Shown here piece by piece: positions 27,180 through 34,887 of a stretch of 64,000 nt of DNA (position 1 is its first letter; the number at the start of each line of letters is the position of its first letter). The position numbers and the translations under genes are program-made. Location of the stretch: assembly GCF_029989365.1 (NCBI RefSeq), contig NZ_JAPRAQ010000001.1, forward strand, positions 372,001 through 436,000, given 5' to 3'. The notes below the pieces were generated by a model. That model did not search any database. It was not told the DNA's origin and worked only from the letters and a program-made list of their open reading frames with translations. Source of the DNA: Bradyrhizobium sp. Arg816. Lineage in GTDB: Bacteria; Pseudomonadota; Alphaproteobacteria; Rhizobiales; Xanthobacteraceae.

Positions 27180-27261
27180 GAGAGATTATAGCGCGGACTG
27201 GCCGACTCTGGCTAGTCCAGGCCGCTCGTGGGAATCCCTTCCATGGATTCACGACCTGGCT

Positions 27262-27903
27262 CTACAATTTCGGTGATCGCTCCGCCCAGCCTTTGGTGGC
27301 TTGGCAGATTTCCATCGCCCGGGCGTAGGCGGGGCGTGTCGTGGTGCGGGCGAGATAAGCACGCTCGACTGAACCCGGGGTATAGTTGCCGGTTCGCAGA
27401 CCAAGCAGGAGAGCGTAGCTCACTGAAATGTCAGCAGCAGTGAACCGGTCTCCGGCGAGAAATGGACGGCTTGCGAGACGCTGGATGACCAATCCCAGCC
27501 GGCTATGAAAGGTCTCCAGTGCCCAGCATGTGACCCGGGCGTTTCGCTCCGCTTCGGGGGCGAGTGCGCGACCAACGATGACGGCGTTCATTGGTCCGGC
27601 GAGCCCAGCCTCTCCCAAATGGAGGAATTGCAGATAGGCGGCGAAAGCCGGATCATCCGGGGCGACGGCGAGCGGGCTCGGGCCGTGGCGGGCGAGCAGG
27701 TATTCGAGGATCGCGATCGATTCGACCATGATCATCTCGCCGTCCTGCAGCGCCGGGATAAAGCCGGCGGGGTTGATCGCAAGAAAATCAGGATCATTCT
27801 CGACCGCGAACAGATCGACCGGGCGCAGCCGATAAGCCACTCCCAATTCCTCGAGCAGCCAAACGACACGGAACCCACGACCTTCGCCATAGACAGTGAG
27901 CAT
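27262..27903 (-). CDS. Glutathione S-transferase family protein
   Basis: A 213-residue GST. The N-terminal thioredoxin-like domain reads MLTVYGEGRGFRVVWLLEELG and the glutathione-contact segment INPAGFIPALQDGEMIMVESIAILEYL with the ES pair; the C-terminal helical domain ends with RPFLAGDRFTAADISVSYALL, the standard N-capping motif. Probably cytoplasmic detoxification; its particular substrate cannot be told. It is separated from the GcrA-like gene by about 80 bases. Confidence 0.9.
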   Translation of the reverse strand: MLTVYGEGRGFRVVWLLEELGVAYRLRPVDLFAVENDPDFLAINPAGFIPALQDGEMIMVESIAILEYLLARHGPSPLAVAPDDPAFAAYLQFLHLGEAGLAGPMNAVIVGRALAPEAERNARVTCWALETFHSRLGLVIQRLASRPFLAGDRFTAADISVSYALLLGLRTGNYTPGSVERAYLARTTTRPAYARAMEICQATKGWAERSPKL

Positions 27904-28054
27904 GATTGAGCGTCCTTACGCTGGCTTTAGTGCCTTAATTCGCAGGAGCGAGATTTCCACGCATACTGCTATCGCTCTGACACGATCTGCACAAGGCGCG
28001 CCGAGTACTCGGCATCATGCAGCGCCTCACCTCTTCACTTTATGGGTTCACGAC

Positions 28055-28234
28055 CTAGTCTTCATCCGGCTCGCGTACGACTGCCGGTTCGTCGGCTTCA
28101 TCCTCCTCTTCGTCGTCTTCGTCGTCCTCCTCGTCTTCATCAGGATCTCGGGGCGGCATCGCGGCGTCCATAGCTGCGAGCGGCGTCCAGACGATCGCCG
28201 TGATGAAAACTGCTTCGAAATCGTGTTGCCTCAT
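28055..28234 (-). CDS. 59-residue highly acidic small protein
   Basis: A small frame with ATG at 28234 and a GAGGAG ribosome site 7-12 bases upstream. The first 25 residues are mixed (MRQHDFEAVFITAIVWTPLA); the second half is almost all Asp and Glu, with a run of about 16 acidic residues (PDEDEEDDED and so on), ending VREPDED. It resembles low-complexity hypothetical proteins of rhizobia. It could bind metal or basic proteins; there is no domain to support a function. It lies 42 bases upstream of the stop of a small barrel-like gene on the same strand. Confidence 0.55.
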   Translation of the reverse strand: MRQHDFEAVFITAIVWTPLAAMDAAMPPRDPDEDEEDDEDDEEEDEADEPAVVREPDED

Positions 28235-28276
28235 GTTGTTGTTACTCCTCGAAAAGCATCGGCGCTTACGAATACT

Positions 28277-28582
28277 TCATGCCGAGGACGCCTCAGGTTC
28301 TATATTTACCAACACCTCGCCGGCAGTGATTTCGGGATCCCCGAGATCGAGGTCATGCAGACTTGCTTGAATAAACTCCATTATCCTGGCGTTCGCTGCA
28401 TTGGCGCTTTCGCGGTCCTCGAACATCATCACGGCGACACCGACGCCGTCGCCCCCATCCAGCACGTAGTAAGATCTGAATCCGTGCGTTTGCCTCAGGA
28501 TCTGACCGACGCCGCTCTTGGCGCGGCGAGCAGCGTCCGCAACCGAACGAACCTTGGTGTACTTGCGAATGACGATGTACAT
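28277..28582 (-). CDS. Small conserved hypothetical protein, ferredoxin-like barrel (ABM-like)
   Basis: A 101-residue protein starting MYIVIRKYTKVRS at 28582. The pattern of an initial strand, helix (DAARRAKSGVGQILRQ), strands YYVLDGGDGVGVAVMMFEDRESANAAN and a final LVNIEPEA is that of a dimeric alpha/beta barrel such as antibiotic biosynthesis monooxygenase-like or stress proteins. There are no clear catalytic residues. It lies between the acidic microprotein and dodecin on the same strand. Confidence 0.6.
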   Translation of the reverse strand: MYIVIRKYTKVRSVADAARRAKSGVGQILRQTHGFRSYYVLDGGDGVGVAVMMFEDRESANAANARIMEFIQASLHDLDLGDPEITAGEVLVNIEPEASSA

Positions 28583-28690
28583 GAGGTCACCACGCGTTGC
28601 AGTTCCCGCCCTACGCATCAAAGCAACCGGGTCCCGGTTGGACCAGGGCGCTGCTTCCCGGATGGCCGCGCGCCTTTCTCCAGCGAGCCA

Positions 28691-28716
28691 ACCTCGCCCC
28701 GCAAGCGGGGGCGAGG
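28691..28716 (-). terminator. Strong GC hairpin downstream of dodecin
   Basis: ACCTCGCCCCGC and GCGGGGGCGAGGT pair nearly perfectly around a two- to four-base loop, just after the dodecin stop. It is of the common rhizobial 'CTCGCCCCGCaaGCGGGG' kind, so it may be both a terminator and a dispersed palindromic repeat. There is no T-run. Confidence 0.5.
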
Positions 28717-28725
28717 TGCCGAGGC

Positions 28726-28941
28726 TCAGGTCCCCTCGAACTTGAACGAGACGTTGAGCTTGGCGCGATAGGCCTCTACGTTGCCCTTCTCATCCAGTTG
28801 CACATCGAGTTTGACGACCTCTGCAATGCGAAGATCCCGGAGAGATTTTGCGGCTTGCTGGACCGCATTGGCGGCCGCCTTCTCCCATGAGTCGCTGCTG
28901 GTACCGATCAGTTCAATGACCTTGTAGACGCTATCAGGCAT
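28726..28941 (-). CDS. Dodecin family flavin-binding protein
   Basis: A 71-residue dodecin. The pattern VYKVIELIGTSSDSWEKAAANAVQQAAKSLR and VVKLDVQLDEKGNVEAYRAKLNVSF is diagnostic. Dodecins form hollow 12-mers that bind and store FMN, riboflavin or CoA in the cytoplasm. A GGAGGAC ribosome site precedes ATG 28941; the frame is open upstream but has no conserved sequence. Standing alone, followed by a strong hairpin. Confidence 0.93.
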   Translation of the reverse strand: MPDSVYKVIELIGTSSDSWEKAAANAVQQAAKSLRDLRIAEVVKLDVQLDEKGNVEAYRAKLNVSFKFEGT

Positions 28942-29129
28942 GTCGTCCTCCTGTTCGGTCTGAAGCAGGAAGCAGGTGCTCCCCGCCGTCGTGAAATCTA
29001 GCATCAGGATGTCGGCGCTGATACGACGCGATACGGTCTCGGACATCGCCCGGGGGGCCCGATAAGGACAAACCGCATTGGCGGGGATGGCGGCTTTTGG
29101 CCCGAAGCGGCGGTGCGATCGGCTCGTCG

Positions 29130-29849
29130 TCAGGCGGCTCTCTGAGGCCTAGACCTAACCACCCGCGTCAGCATCGGAAAATGCTTGTTGCCGCCTGCGA
29201 ATGGCGGGAACTGGACGAAGTCCGCGCGCATGCGCTTGATCACGTCGGAGCCGAGCGCGTGCGCGAGGGCTTGCGGGCTGTCGAACACCAGCTTGTTGCG
29301 CTGCATGTGCTCGACCCGCCGCGACGGCAGCCGGTCGACCCAATCGATCCGGGTGTAGATCTCGATCTGGCGGACATCAGGGAAGGTTCGCATGATCGAT
29401 GGATGATGCTCGAGATAGTGCAGGTTCCAGGCGTTCATATCCTCGGCCGGGCCGGGATAGTGCACGAGGTAACTGCACGGAGTGGTCGTGCCTGCCGGAT
29501 GTTCGGCGACGTCGACGGGAAACGCGCGCGTCAGCATCACCTGGTGCGTGACGTCCAAGCCGGTGAGGATCGCTAGTCCGGCCCCCGTCGCGAGACCGGC
29601 AAGGATGCCGCCGCGGTCCATCGCCGCCTCGCAGGCGAGCAGGTCGGGAAACCGCAGTTGAAACGCAAACACCGGGCCGGAGCCATCGTCCCTGTAGGGA
29701 TGATCGACCGACTGTTCGAGCGGCGTGAACAGCAAGCCCTCGGTCATGTCAGGGATCGACCCGACCAGCTCCGCTACGGCGACGACCTCGTCAGGATGGA
29801 TTCGCCGTTCGCCGGCCGGATCGGAGAATGTCATGAACAGCGAGATCAT
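29130..29849 (-). CDS. EthD-like double-barrel protein of module B
   Basis: A 239-residue protein. The C-terminal half has an EthD-like segment (SYLVHYPGPAEDMNAWNLHYLEHH, FPDVRQIEIYTRIDW), and the N-terminal half looks like a second ferredoxin-like repeat (LFMTFSDPAG...PDMTEGLLFTP). EthD-type proteins are small dimeric alpha/beta barrels found in degradation operons, with roles mostly unproven. Its start overlaps the thioesterase stop by 4 bases, placing it as the last gene of the operon headed by the bicupin dioxygenase, so it probably acts on a ring-cleavage or isomerisation step (inference). Confidence 0.65.
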   Translation of the reverse strand: MISLFMTFSDPAGERRIHPDEVVAVAELVGSIPDMTEGLLFTPLEQSVDHPYRDDGSGPVFAFQLRFPDLLACEAAMDRGGILAGLATGAGLAILTGLDVTHQVMLTRAFPVDVAEHPAGTTTPCSYLVHYPGPAEDMNAWNLHYLEHHPSIMRTFPDVRQIEIYTRIDWVDRLPSRRVEHMQRNKLVFDSPQALAHALGSDVIKRMRADFVQFPPFAGGNKHFPMLTRVVRSRPQRAA

Positions 29850-30283
29850 GCGGGCGTTGCCTCGGTGCCCTCGCCGACGCTCACATGCGCGATCAGCGCG
29901 GCGCGAATGTCATCGGGCCACGGGATCGCATGGTGGGCCACCAGCGAGGTCGCCGCAAGGACCTGGCGGGCGCGCCAGCGCATGCCGTTCGCGCCGGAGA
30001 CGACATGCTCCAGATGGAGCGATGATCCGCCGACGCGGCCGATACGCAAGTTGAACGTCAGGAGATCGCCGAACATTGATGGCCGGGAAAAGTCGCAGGA
30101 TAGATGCACCGTGGGCGTCCCGATCTTCCGGACCGTGATCAGCTCCGGCCATGGAAATCCGATTCTCGCCCAGAAGTCTTCGACGACACCGTTGAGGATG
30201 TTCAGGTAGGACGGGAAGTACGCGATCCCCGAGGGATCGCAGTCTCCGAACCTCAGCTCGCGATCGAACGAGAACGTCGTCAT
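29846..30283 (-). CDS. Hotdog-fold acyl-CoA thioesterase (4-hydroxybenzoyl-CoA thioesterase family)
   Basis: A 145-residue thioesterase. The family motif is seen in RELRFGDCDPSGIAYFPSYLNI, where the aspartate of DxxGIAYF is the usual catalytic residue; the hotdog helix VEDFWARIG follows. Members hydrolyse aryl-CoA esters such as 4-hydroxybenzoyl-CoA or gentisyl-CoA. The ATG overlaps the stop of the FAH gene (TGATG) and its own stop overlaps the next start. In this setting it would release the hydroxylated aromatic acid before ring cleavage (inference). Confidence 0.87.
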   Translation of the reverse strand: MTTFSFDRELRFGDCDPSGIAYFPSYLNILNGVVEDFWARIGFPWPELITVRKIGTPTVHLSCDFSRPSMFGDLLTFNLRIGRVGGSSLHLEHVVSGANGMRWRARQVLAATSLVAHHAIPWPDDIRAALIAHVSVGEGTEATPA

Positions 30284-31191
30284 CAGATCGCAACGACCGG
30301 ATGCCTGATGACACCGACCCCGTCGACCCCCGCTTCCACCACGTCGCCCGGCCACAGCCATTCCTGGGGAGTCCTGCCGGCGCCAACGCCCTCCGGCGTT
30401 CCCGTTGCGATGATGTCGCCCGGTTCCAGTGTCATGCCCGATGAAATGTCCGATATCAGGACCGGAATGTCGAAGATCATGTATTTGGTGTTGGAGTCCT
30501 GCTTCATGACCCCGTTCTTGGTCAGCCACAGCCGCAGGTCATGCGGGTCGGGAATTTCGTCCGCGGTCACGATGCAGGGGCCGAACGGCGCATAGGTGTC
30601 CATGCCCTTGGAGAAGATCCACTGCCCGGCGCGGCGATTGTCGCGCGCGGAGATGTCGATCATCACTGAATAGCCGAAGACGTGGTCCATCGCCTTGTCG
30701 GTCGCGATGCGGGTCGCAGTCTTGCCGATGATGACGGCGAGCTCGACTTCCCAGTCGAGCCGCTGCGTCATCTTCGCATTGTGCTGGATCGCGCCGCCGG
30801 GGCCGATCACCGACGTCGGCGGCTTGGAGAACACGACCGGCTGCTTCGGCAGATCCTTGTCCGTGTCCAGGCTCTTGGCGGACTCCGCCACATGCGCGCG
30901 GTAGTTCAGCCCGATGCCGAAGATGTTCTTGCGCGGACGCGGGATCGGCGCCTGCAGCTTCACGTCCTCGACCGGAACGGCGGAGCCGGCCGGCAAGCGT
31001 CCATTGGCATCGTCCAGGCAGTCCCTGAGCGCCGGCAGCAATGTCACACTGTTGTCGATGAACGACAGCATGTCGCTCGGCCATGCAAAGCCGTGCGACG
31101 CACCGAAGTGCTCGACGTCCACGACCAATCCGTCAACGAGAACCCCGAGGCGGGCACCGCTGGAGCCCAAGGTGTAGGTAACAAGGCGCAT
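30283..31191 (-). CDS. Fumarylacetoacetate hydrolase (FAH) family protein
   Basis: A 302-residue FAH-family enzyme. The catalytic domain starts near residue 90 (KNIFGIGLNYRAHVAE) and carries the metal-binding DWEVELAVIIG, GYSVMIDISARD, and EPGDIIATGTPEGVG segments. FAH-family members cleave C-C bonds in acylpyruvates, including fumaryl- and maleylpyruvate from the gentisate pathway, or act as hydratases/decarboxylases. It sits between a gentisate-dioxygenase-type bicupin and a thioesterase, so hydrolysis of the ring-cleavage product is the natural role. Confidence 0.88.
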   Translation of the reverse strand: MRLVTYTLGSSGARLGVLVDGLVVDVEHFGASHGFAWPSDMLSFIDNSVTLLPALRDCLDDANGRLPAGSAVPVEDVKLQAPIPRPRKNIFGIGLNYRAHVAESAKSLDTDKDLPKQPVVFSKPPTSVIGPGGAIQHNAKMTQRLDWEVELAVIIGKTATRIATDKAMDHVFGYSVMIDISARDNRRAGQWIFSKGMDTYAPFGPCIVTADEIPDPHDLRLWLTKNGVMKQDSNTKYMIFDIPVLISDISSGMTLEPGDIIATGTPEGVGAGRTPQEWLWPGDVVEAGVDGVGVIRHPVVAI

Positions 31192-31234
31192 GAAGCTTTA
31201 TCCGGCTCTTTCGGTTGAATTCTGTGTGGGGACG

Positions 31235-32341
31235 TCAGGCGGCAACTGGCTGATGGCCGGCGTTGTCGCCATAGGCCTCTTCCCGGTAGAAGCCGAGACT
31301 CTCGATGACGGGCAGATCGTTGAAGCAGAACAGGCAGGCGTCCTCGCTGCCCGAGGCATTGCCGTGCTCATGCCAGGCCCAGGAGGGAACGCAGAAGATG
31401 TCGCGCTCCTGCCACTCAAAACGCTTGCCGGCGATGATCGAATAGCCGCGGCCCTTGGCGACCTGGTAGATGAAGCTGCCGGTATGCCGGTGCGACTTCG
31501 TCTTCTCGCCCGGCCGCAGCAGCTGCATGCTCGCGCCGATCGTCTGCATCACGTGTCCGCCGGAGATCGGATTGACGTAGTTCATGAGAATGCCGTCATA
31601 GGGCGAACCGTCGGTCGCGGCGGCATATTTGCGCAAGGACTCGTAGGTCGGCTCCCACTCGTATTTGAACATGGGCGAATAGCCCTTCGACCATTTCGAA
31701 TCCGCCGGACGAAGCCCGGGATTGCCCCAGGTCTTGGTCATGTCGTCCACGGGATAACCGGAGTCTTCCTGCTGCACCTTGGGATGGACCGCGAAAAAAT
31801 TCGCCTCCAGCGCGTTCACCAGCGGGATGTCCAGGCCGTCCTGCCAGATGCAGACCGAGCCGTTGGCTTCGACGCCATGCTCGTGCCAGGTGCCGTTCGG
31901 GGTGAGCACGAAATCCCGCGCCCCCAGCGTCATCTTGTGACCGTCGACGATGGTGTAGGCACCCGCCCCTTCCATGATGAAGCGCAGGGCTGAAGCCGAG
32001 TGCGCGTGCGCGGTTGCGACTTCGCCGGGATGCATCACCTGCAACCCCGAATAAAGCCAGCCGACCGCGGCCGACACATCGCGGCGGCCGGGATTGTTGA
32101 GATAGATCACCCGCCGCCCCGCCTTCTCCGGCGAGACCAGCTCGACCGAGCGCAGCACGTGCTCGCGCAAATCGTTGTAGCGCCAGAGCACGGGAACGGA
32201 CGCCGATTGCGGCGCCCACGGCTCGATCTTGTTGGCGACCGTCCACAGCGCGCCGGCTTCGTACTTTTCGAGGTCCTTGTAATAGGCCTTGAGCTCGGGG
32301 GTGTCCTCGACATTGGCCCGACCGACGATGTTTTCGCGCAT
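31235..32341 (-). CDS. Gentisate 1,2-dioxygenase-type bicupin
   Basis: A 368-residue two-cupin dioxygenase. The first cupin has the Fe(II) ligands in ATAHAHSASALRFIMEG (HxH) and GTWHEHG; the second has KSHRHTGSFIYQV and WAWHEHG, so both cupins keep histidines. The family cleaves gentisate between C1 and C2 to maleylpyruvate; relatives act on 5-aminosalicylate or 1-hydroxy-2-naphthoate. With 2-aminobenzoyl-CoA-type genes near, 5-hydroxyanthranilate is an alternative substrate (inference). ATG 32341 has a GGAGG site. The start follows a remnant nitrilase frame by one base. Confidence 0.87.
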   Translation of the reverse strand: MRENIVGRANVEDTPELKAYYKDLEKYEAGALWTVANKIEPWAPQSASVPVLWRYNDLREHVLRSVELVSPEKAGRRVIYLNNPGRRDVSAAVGWLYSGLQVMHPGEVATAHAHSASALRFIMEGAGAYTIVDGHKMTLGARDFVLTPNGTWHEHGVEANGSVCIWQDGLDIPLVNALEANFFAVHPKVQQEDSGYPVDDMTKTWGNPGLRPADSKWSKGYSPMFKYEWEPTYESLRKYAAATDGSPYDGILMNYVNPISGGHVMQTIGASMQLLRPGEKTKSHRHTGSFIYQVAKGRGYSIIAGKRFEWQERDIFCVPSWAWHEHGNASGSEDACLFCFNDLPVIESLGFYREEAYGDNAGHQPVAA

Positions 32342-32342
32342 C

Positions 32343-32600
32343 CTATCCTCCAAGTCCTGCCCTTTGGCACTGTTGACGCGACGCGTCCCGAACTCTCGTT
32401 CCGATTTGCCAAGCGGCGCCGGCCGACGGCGATTGACCCGCAGATCGAAGATGTCGAACCGGTTGTAGCGCCTGATGATGTCGTGCATTCGCTGCGGCTT
32501 CACGGACCAGTGAAGCCGCCTTGTCCGCTGTCGCGCCGGCGTTGAGATAGACAGATGAAGCCTGGACGGCGGCGGCTCTAAAGCGAGGCAGCTTCAGCAT
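32343..32600 (-). pseudogene. Nitrilase remnant with large internal deletion
   Basis: The frame from ATG 32600 begins LPRFRAAAVQASSVYLNAGATADKAASLVREAAANA (written here as the nitrilase N-terminus: FRAAAVQA strand plus the DKAASLVREAAANA helix). It then shifts: in another frame, from about 32485, comes DIIRRYNRFDIFDLRVNRRR, which looks like the nitrilase C-terminal GHYxRxDxFxLxVNRRP segment. About 250 middle residues, including the Glu-Lys-Cys catalytic triad, are absent. What remains is an 85-residue leader frame that ends one base before the bicupin ATG. Nitrilases can make indole-3-acetate from indole-3-acetonitrile, so its former presence fits the locus. Confidence 0.6.
32494..32519. repeat. 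Perfect 10-base inverted repeat in the nitrilase remnant
   Basis: GCGGCTTCAC and GTGAAGCCGC flank a 6-base centre, close to the deletion junction. In the leader RNA of the bicupin operon it would form a stable hairpin. It may come from nitrilase coding sequence by chance or have helped the deletion. Confidence 0.5.
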
Positions 32601-32675
32601 TGGCCCTACCCTGTCGCTGGCTCATGATCGCCTTGCCGGAGCAGAGATCCGCAAGCGTGATAGCATGGCGCGGCG

Positions 32676-32704
32676 TTGACTTACTTCATATATAAACGTA
32701 TGCT
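32676..32704 (+). promoter_or_regulatory. Sigma-70-type promoter of iorAB
   Basis: TTGACT (32676-32681), a 17-base spacer, and TATGCT (32699-32704), followed by a GGAGGG ribosome site at about 32718 and ATG 32728. The leader would be only about 15-20 bases. The -10 lies inside the class B palindrome. Confidence 0.6.
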
Positions 32705-32715
32705 ATCGCATATTT
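32699..32715. promoter_or_regulatory. Class B palindrome, copy 1
   Basis: TATGC-TATC-GCATA is a perfect 5-base-arm dyad, extended by TTT. The whole TATG-N5-GCATATTT pattern recurs at 42748 with identical spacing. It overlaps the -10 and start region of iorAB, a repressor position. The two MarR genes downstream are the obvious candidates to bind it. Confidence 0.55.
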
Positions 32716-32727
32716 CTGGAGGGTGCA

Positions 32728-34887
32728 ATGGCTGAACGGTCTTTTGCTCGCGAAGTCGAGGATCTCCGGCTCGGCGATGGCGATACGTTCCGCGGCGAAG
32801 GCATCCTCGCCATCACCAAGGCGCTGCTGCAATCGGGCGTCGCCTATGTCGGCGGCTACCAGGGCTCGCCGATCTCGCATCTGATGGACGTGCTCGCCGA
32901 CGCCAAGGACGTGCTCGACGATCTCGGCGTCGTGTTCCAGAGCTCCGCCAACGAAGCGGCCGCGGCGGCGATGCTGTCTGCCTCGGTGATGTATCCCCTG
33001 CGCGGCGCGGTGGCGTGGAAGTCGACGGTCGGCACCAACGTCGCCTCCGACGCGCTCGCCAATCTCGCCTCGGGCGGCGTCACCGGCGGCACCATGATCA
33101 TCGTCGGCGAGGACTATGGCGAAGGCTCCTCCATCATGCAGGAGCGCACCCATGCCTTCGCGATGAAGTCGCAGATGTGGCTGCTCGATCCCCGCCCCGA
33201 TCATGAATGCATCGTCAATCTGATCGAGAAGGGTTTTGAGCTCTCCGAATTTTCGAACACGCCCGTGATGCTCGAGGTCCGCGTCCGCGCCTGTCACATG
33301 CACGGCAGCTTCGCCTGCAAGGACAACGTCAAGCCGGCGCACACCATCAAGGACGCGCTCAACAACCCCAGGCGCGACGTCAACCGCATCGTGCTGCCGC
33401 CGGCCGCCTATGAGCACGAGCAGGAGAAGATCAGGACGCGGATGCCCGCGGCGATCGGCTTCATCCGGGACAACAAGCTGAATGAATGGATGGGGCCGAA
33501 GCAGGGCAAGGTCGGCATCATCATGCAGGGCGGCATGTACAACAACGTGATCCGCGCGCTGCAATATCTCGGGCTGTCGGATGCCTACGGCAACACGCAG
33601 GTTCCGCTCTACATCATGAACGTCACCTACCCCGTGATCGACACCGAGGTCGCGGAGTTCTGCGTCGACAAGGACGCCGTCCTGATCGTCGAGGAAGGCC
33701 AGCCGGAATATCTGGAGCAGGCGATCAACACCGTGCTGCGCCGCAGGGACATCCAGGCGCGCATCCATGGCAAGGACGTGCTGCCGATGGGCGGCGACTA
33801 CACCGCGCAGGTTCTGCTCGGCGGCGTCAGGGACTTCCTGGAGAAGACCGAGCCGCGGCTGCTCGGCAACCGGCCGCCGGCCCCGGACGCCGTTCCCGTG
33901 CTCAATCACCCCGCGGTCGAGAAGCTGAAGCAGGTTGTGCCGGCGCGCCCGCCAGGGCTCTGCACCGGCTGCCCGGAACGGCCGATCTTCGCCGCCATGA
34001 AGCTCGTCGAGGAAGAGCTCGGCCAGCATCATGTCTCGGCCGACATCGGCTGCCATCTGTTCTCGATCCTGCCGCCCTTCAATATCGGCGCGACCACCAT
34101 GGGCTTCGGCCTTGGACCGGCCTCGACCTCGGCCTTCAACGTCAAGGCCGACAAACGCTCGATCGCGGTGATGGGCGACGGCGGCTTCTGGCACAACGGA
34201 CTGACCAGCGGCATCGGCAATGCCGTGTTCAACAAGCACGACGGCGTGTTTGTCATCGTCGACAATTTCTACACCTCGGCGACCGGCGGTCAGGACATCC
34301 TGTCCTCGCGCGCGATCAACAAGCGGCGCGACACCAACAATTCGATCGTCAAGGCCGTGAAGGGCATCGGCGGCCAATGGGTGCGCCAGCTCGACCGCAC
34401 CTATGATGTCGGCAAGATGCGCGACACGCTGAAGGAAGCGCTGACGACCAGGGAGGAAGGCCCCAAGGTCATCGTCGCCTCCTCCGAATGCATGCTGAAC
34501 AAGCAGCGCCGCGTGAAGCCGCAGATCAACAAGGCCATCAAGGACGGAGTGCGCACCGTCAAGGAGCGCTTCGGTGTCGACGAGGACGTCTGCACCGGCG
34601 ACCACGCCTGCATCCGGCTCTCGGGCTGCCCGTCGCTTTCGGTGAAGCAGCTGGACGATCCCTTGCGCGACGATCCCGTTGCCGCGATCGACAATTCCTG
34701 CGTAGGCTGCGGCAATTGCGGCGAGGTCGCCGAAGCCGCCGTGCTCTGCCCCTCATTCTATCGCGCGGACGTCATTCACAATCCGACCGGCTGGGACAGG
34801 TTCAAATCCAGGGTCGCGATGGCCGTGATCGGCTGGTTGCAACGGCGGCGTGATCGCCGGCGTCCGGCACTTGAGGCGTTGGCATGA
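32728..34887 (+). CDS. iorA: Indolepyruvate ferredoxin oxidoreductase, alpha subunit
   Basis: A 719-residue IorA-type 2-oxoacid:ferredoxin oxidoreductase. The N-terminal pyrimidine-binding domain (GIAITKALLQSGVAYVGGY-like start, then EAAAAAMLSASV) is followed by the TPP-binding domain with GDGGFWHNG near residues 483-491 and DN at 512-513. Two ferredoxin-type cysteine groups close the protein: C622, C628, C634 and C658, C661, C664, C674. The enzyme decarboxylates aryl-2-oxoacids to aryl-CoA with reduced ferredoxin. In a degradation locus the substrate need not be indolepyruvate; isatinate (2-aminophenylglyoxylate) is an aryl-2-oxoacid too (inference). Overlaps the beta-subunit gene by 4 bases. 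Confidence 0.9.
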   Translation: MAERSFAREVEDLRLGDGDTFRGEGILAITKALLQSGVAYVGGYQGSPISHLMDVLADAKDVLDDLGVVFQSSANEAAAAAMLSASVMYPLRGAVAWKSTVGTNVASDALANLASGGVTGGTMIIVGEDYGEGSSIMQERTHAFAMKSQMWLLDPRPDHECIVNLIEKGFELSEFSNTPVMLEVRVRACHMHGSFACKDNVKPAHTIKDALNNPRRDVNRIVLPPAAYEHEQEKIRTRMPAAIGFIRDNKLNEWMGPKQGKVGIIMQGGMYNNVIRALQYLGLSDAYGNTQVPLYIMNVTYPVIDTEVAEFCVDKDAVLIVEEGQPEYLEQAINTVLRRRDIQARIHGKDVLPMGGDYTAQVLLGGVRDFLEKTEPRLLGNRPPAPDAVPVLNHPAVEKLKQVVPARPPGLCTGCPERPIFAAMKLVEEELGQHHVSADIGCHLFSILPPFNIGATTMGFGLGPASTSAFNVKADKRSIAVMGDGGFWHNGLTSGIGNAVFNKHDGVFVIVDNFYTSATGGQDILSSRAINKRRDTNNSIVKAVKGIGGQWVRQLDRTYDVGKMRDTLKEALTTREEGPKVIVASSECMLNKQRRVKPQINKAIKDGVRTVKERFGVDEDVCTGDHACIRLSGCPSLSVKQLDDPLRDDPVAAIDNSCVGCGNCGEVAEAAVLCPSFYRADVIHNPTGWDRFKSRVAMAVIGWLQRRRDRRRPALEALA

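Noticed and set aside
27896..28771. Plus-strand frame of 291 codons across the small genes at 28-28.7 kb
   Set aside because: It contains poly-Val/Leu/Phe runs that are the antisense of the acidic microprotein, and crosses three better supported minus-strand genes and a hairpin.
30284..30529. Upstream extension of the thioesterase frame into the FAH gene
   Set aside because: The extension only reads antisense-frame-like residues of the FAH gene; the family N-terminus begins at ATG 30283, which overlaps the FAH stop.
32686..34605. Long minus-strand open frame (639 codons) opposite iorA
   Set aside because: Composition (many His, Arg, Asp, Val repeats) is that of an antisense shadow; iorA has all its TPP and cysteine motifs.
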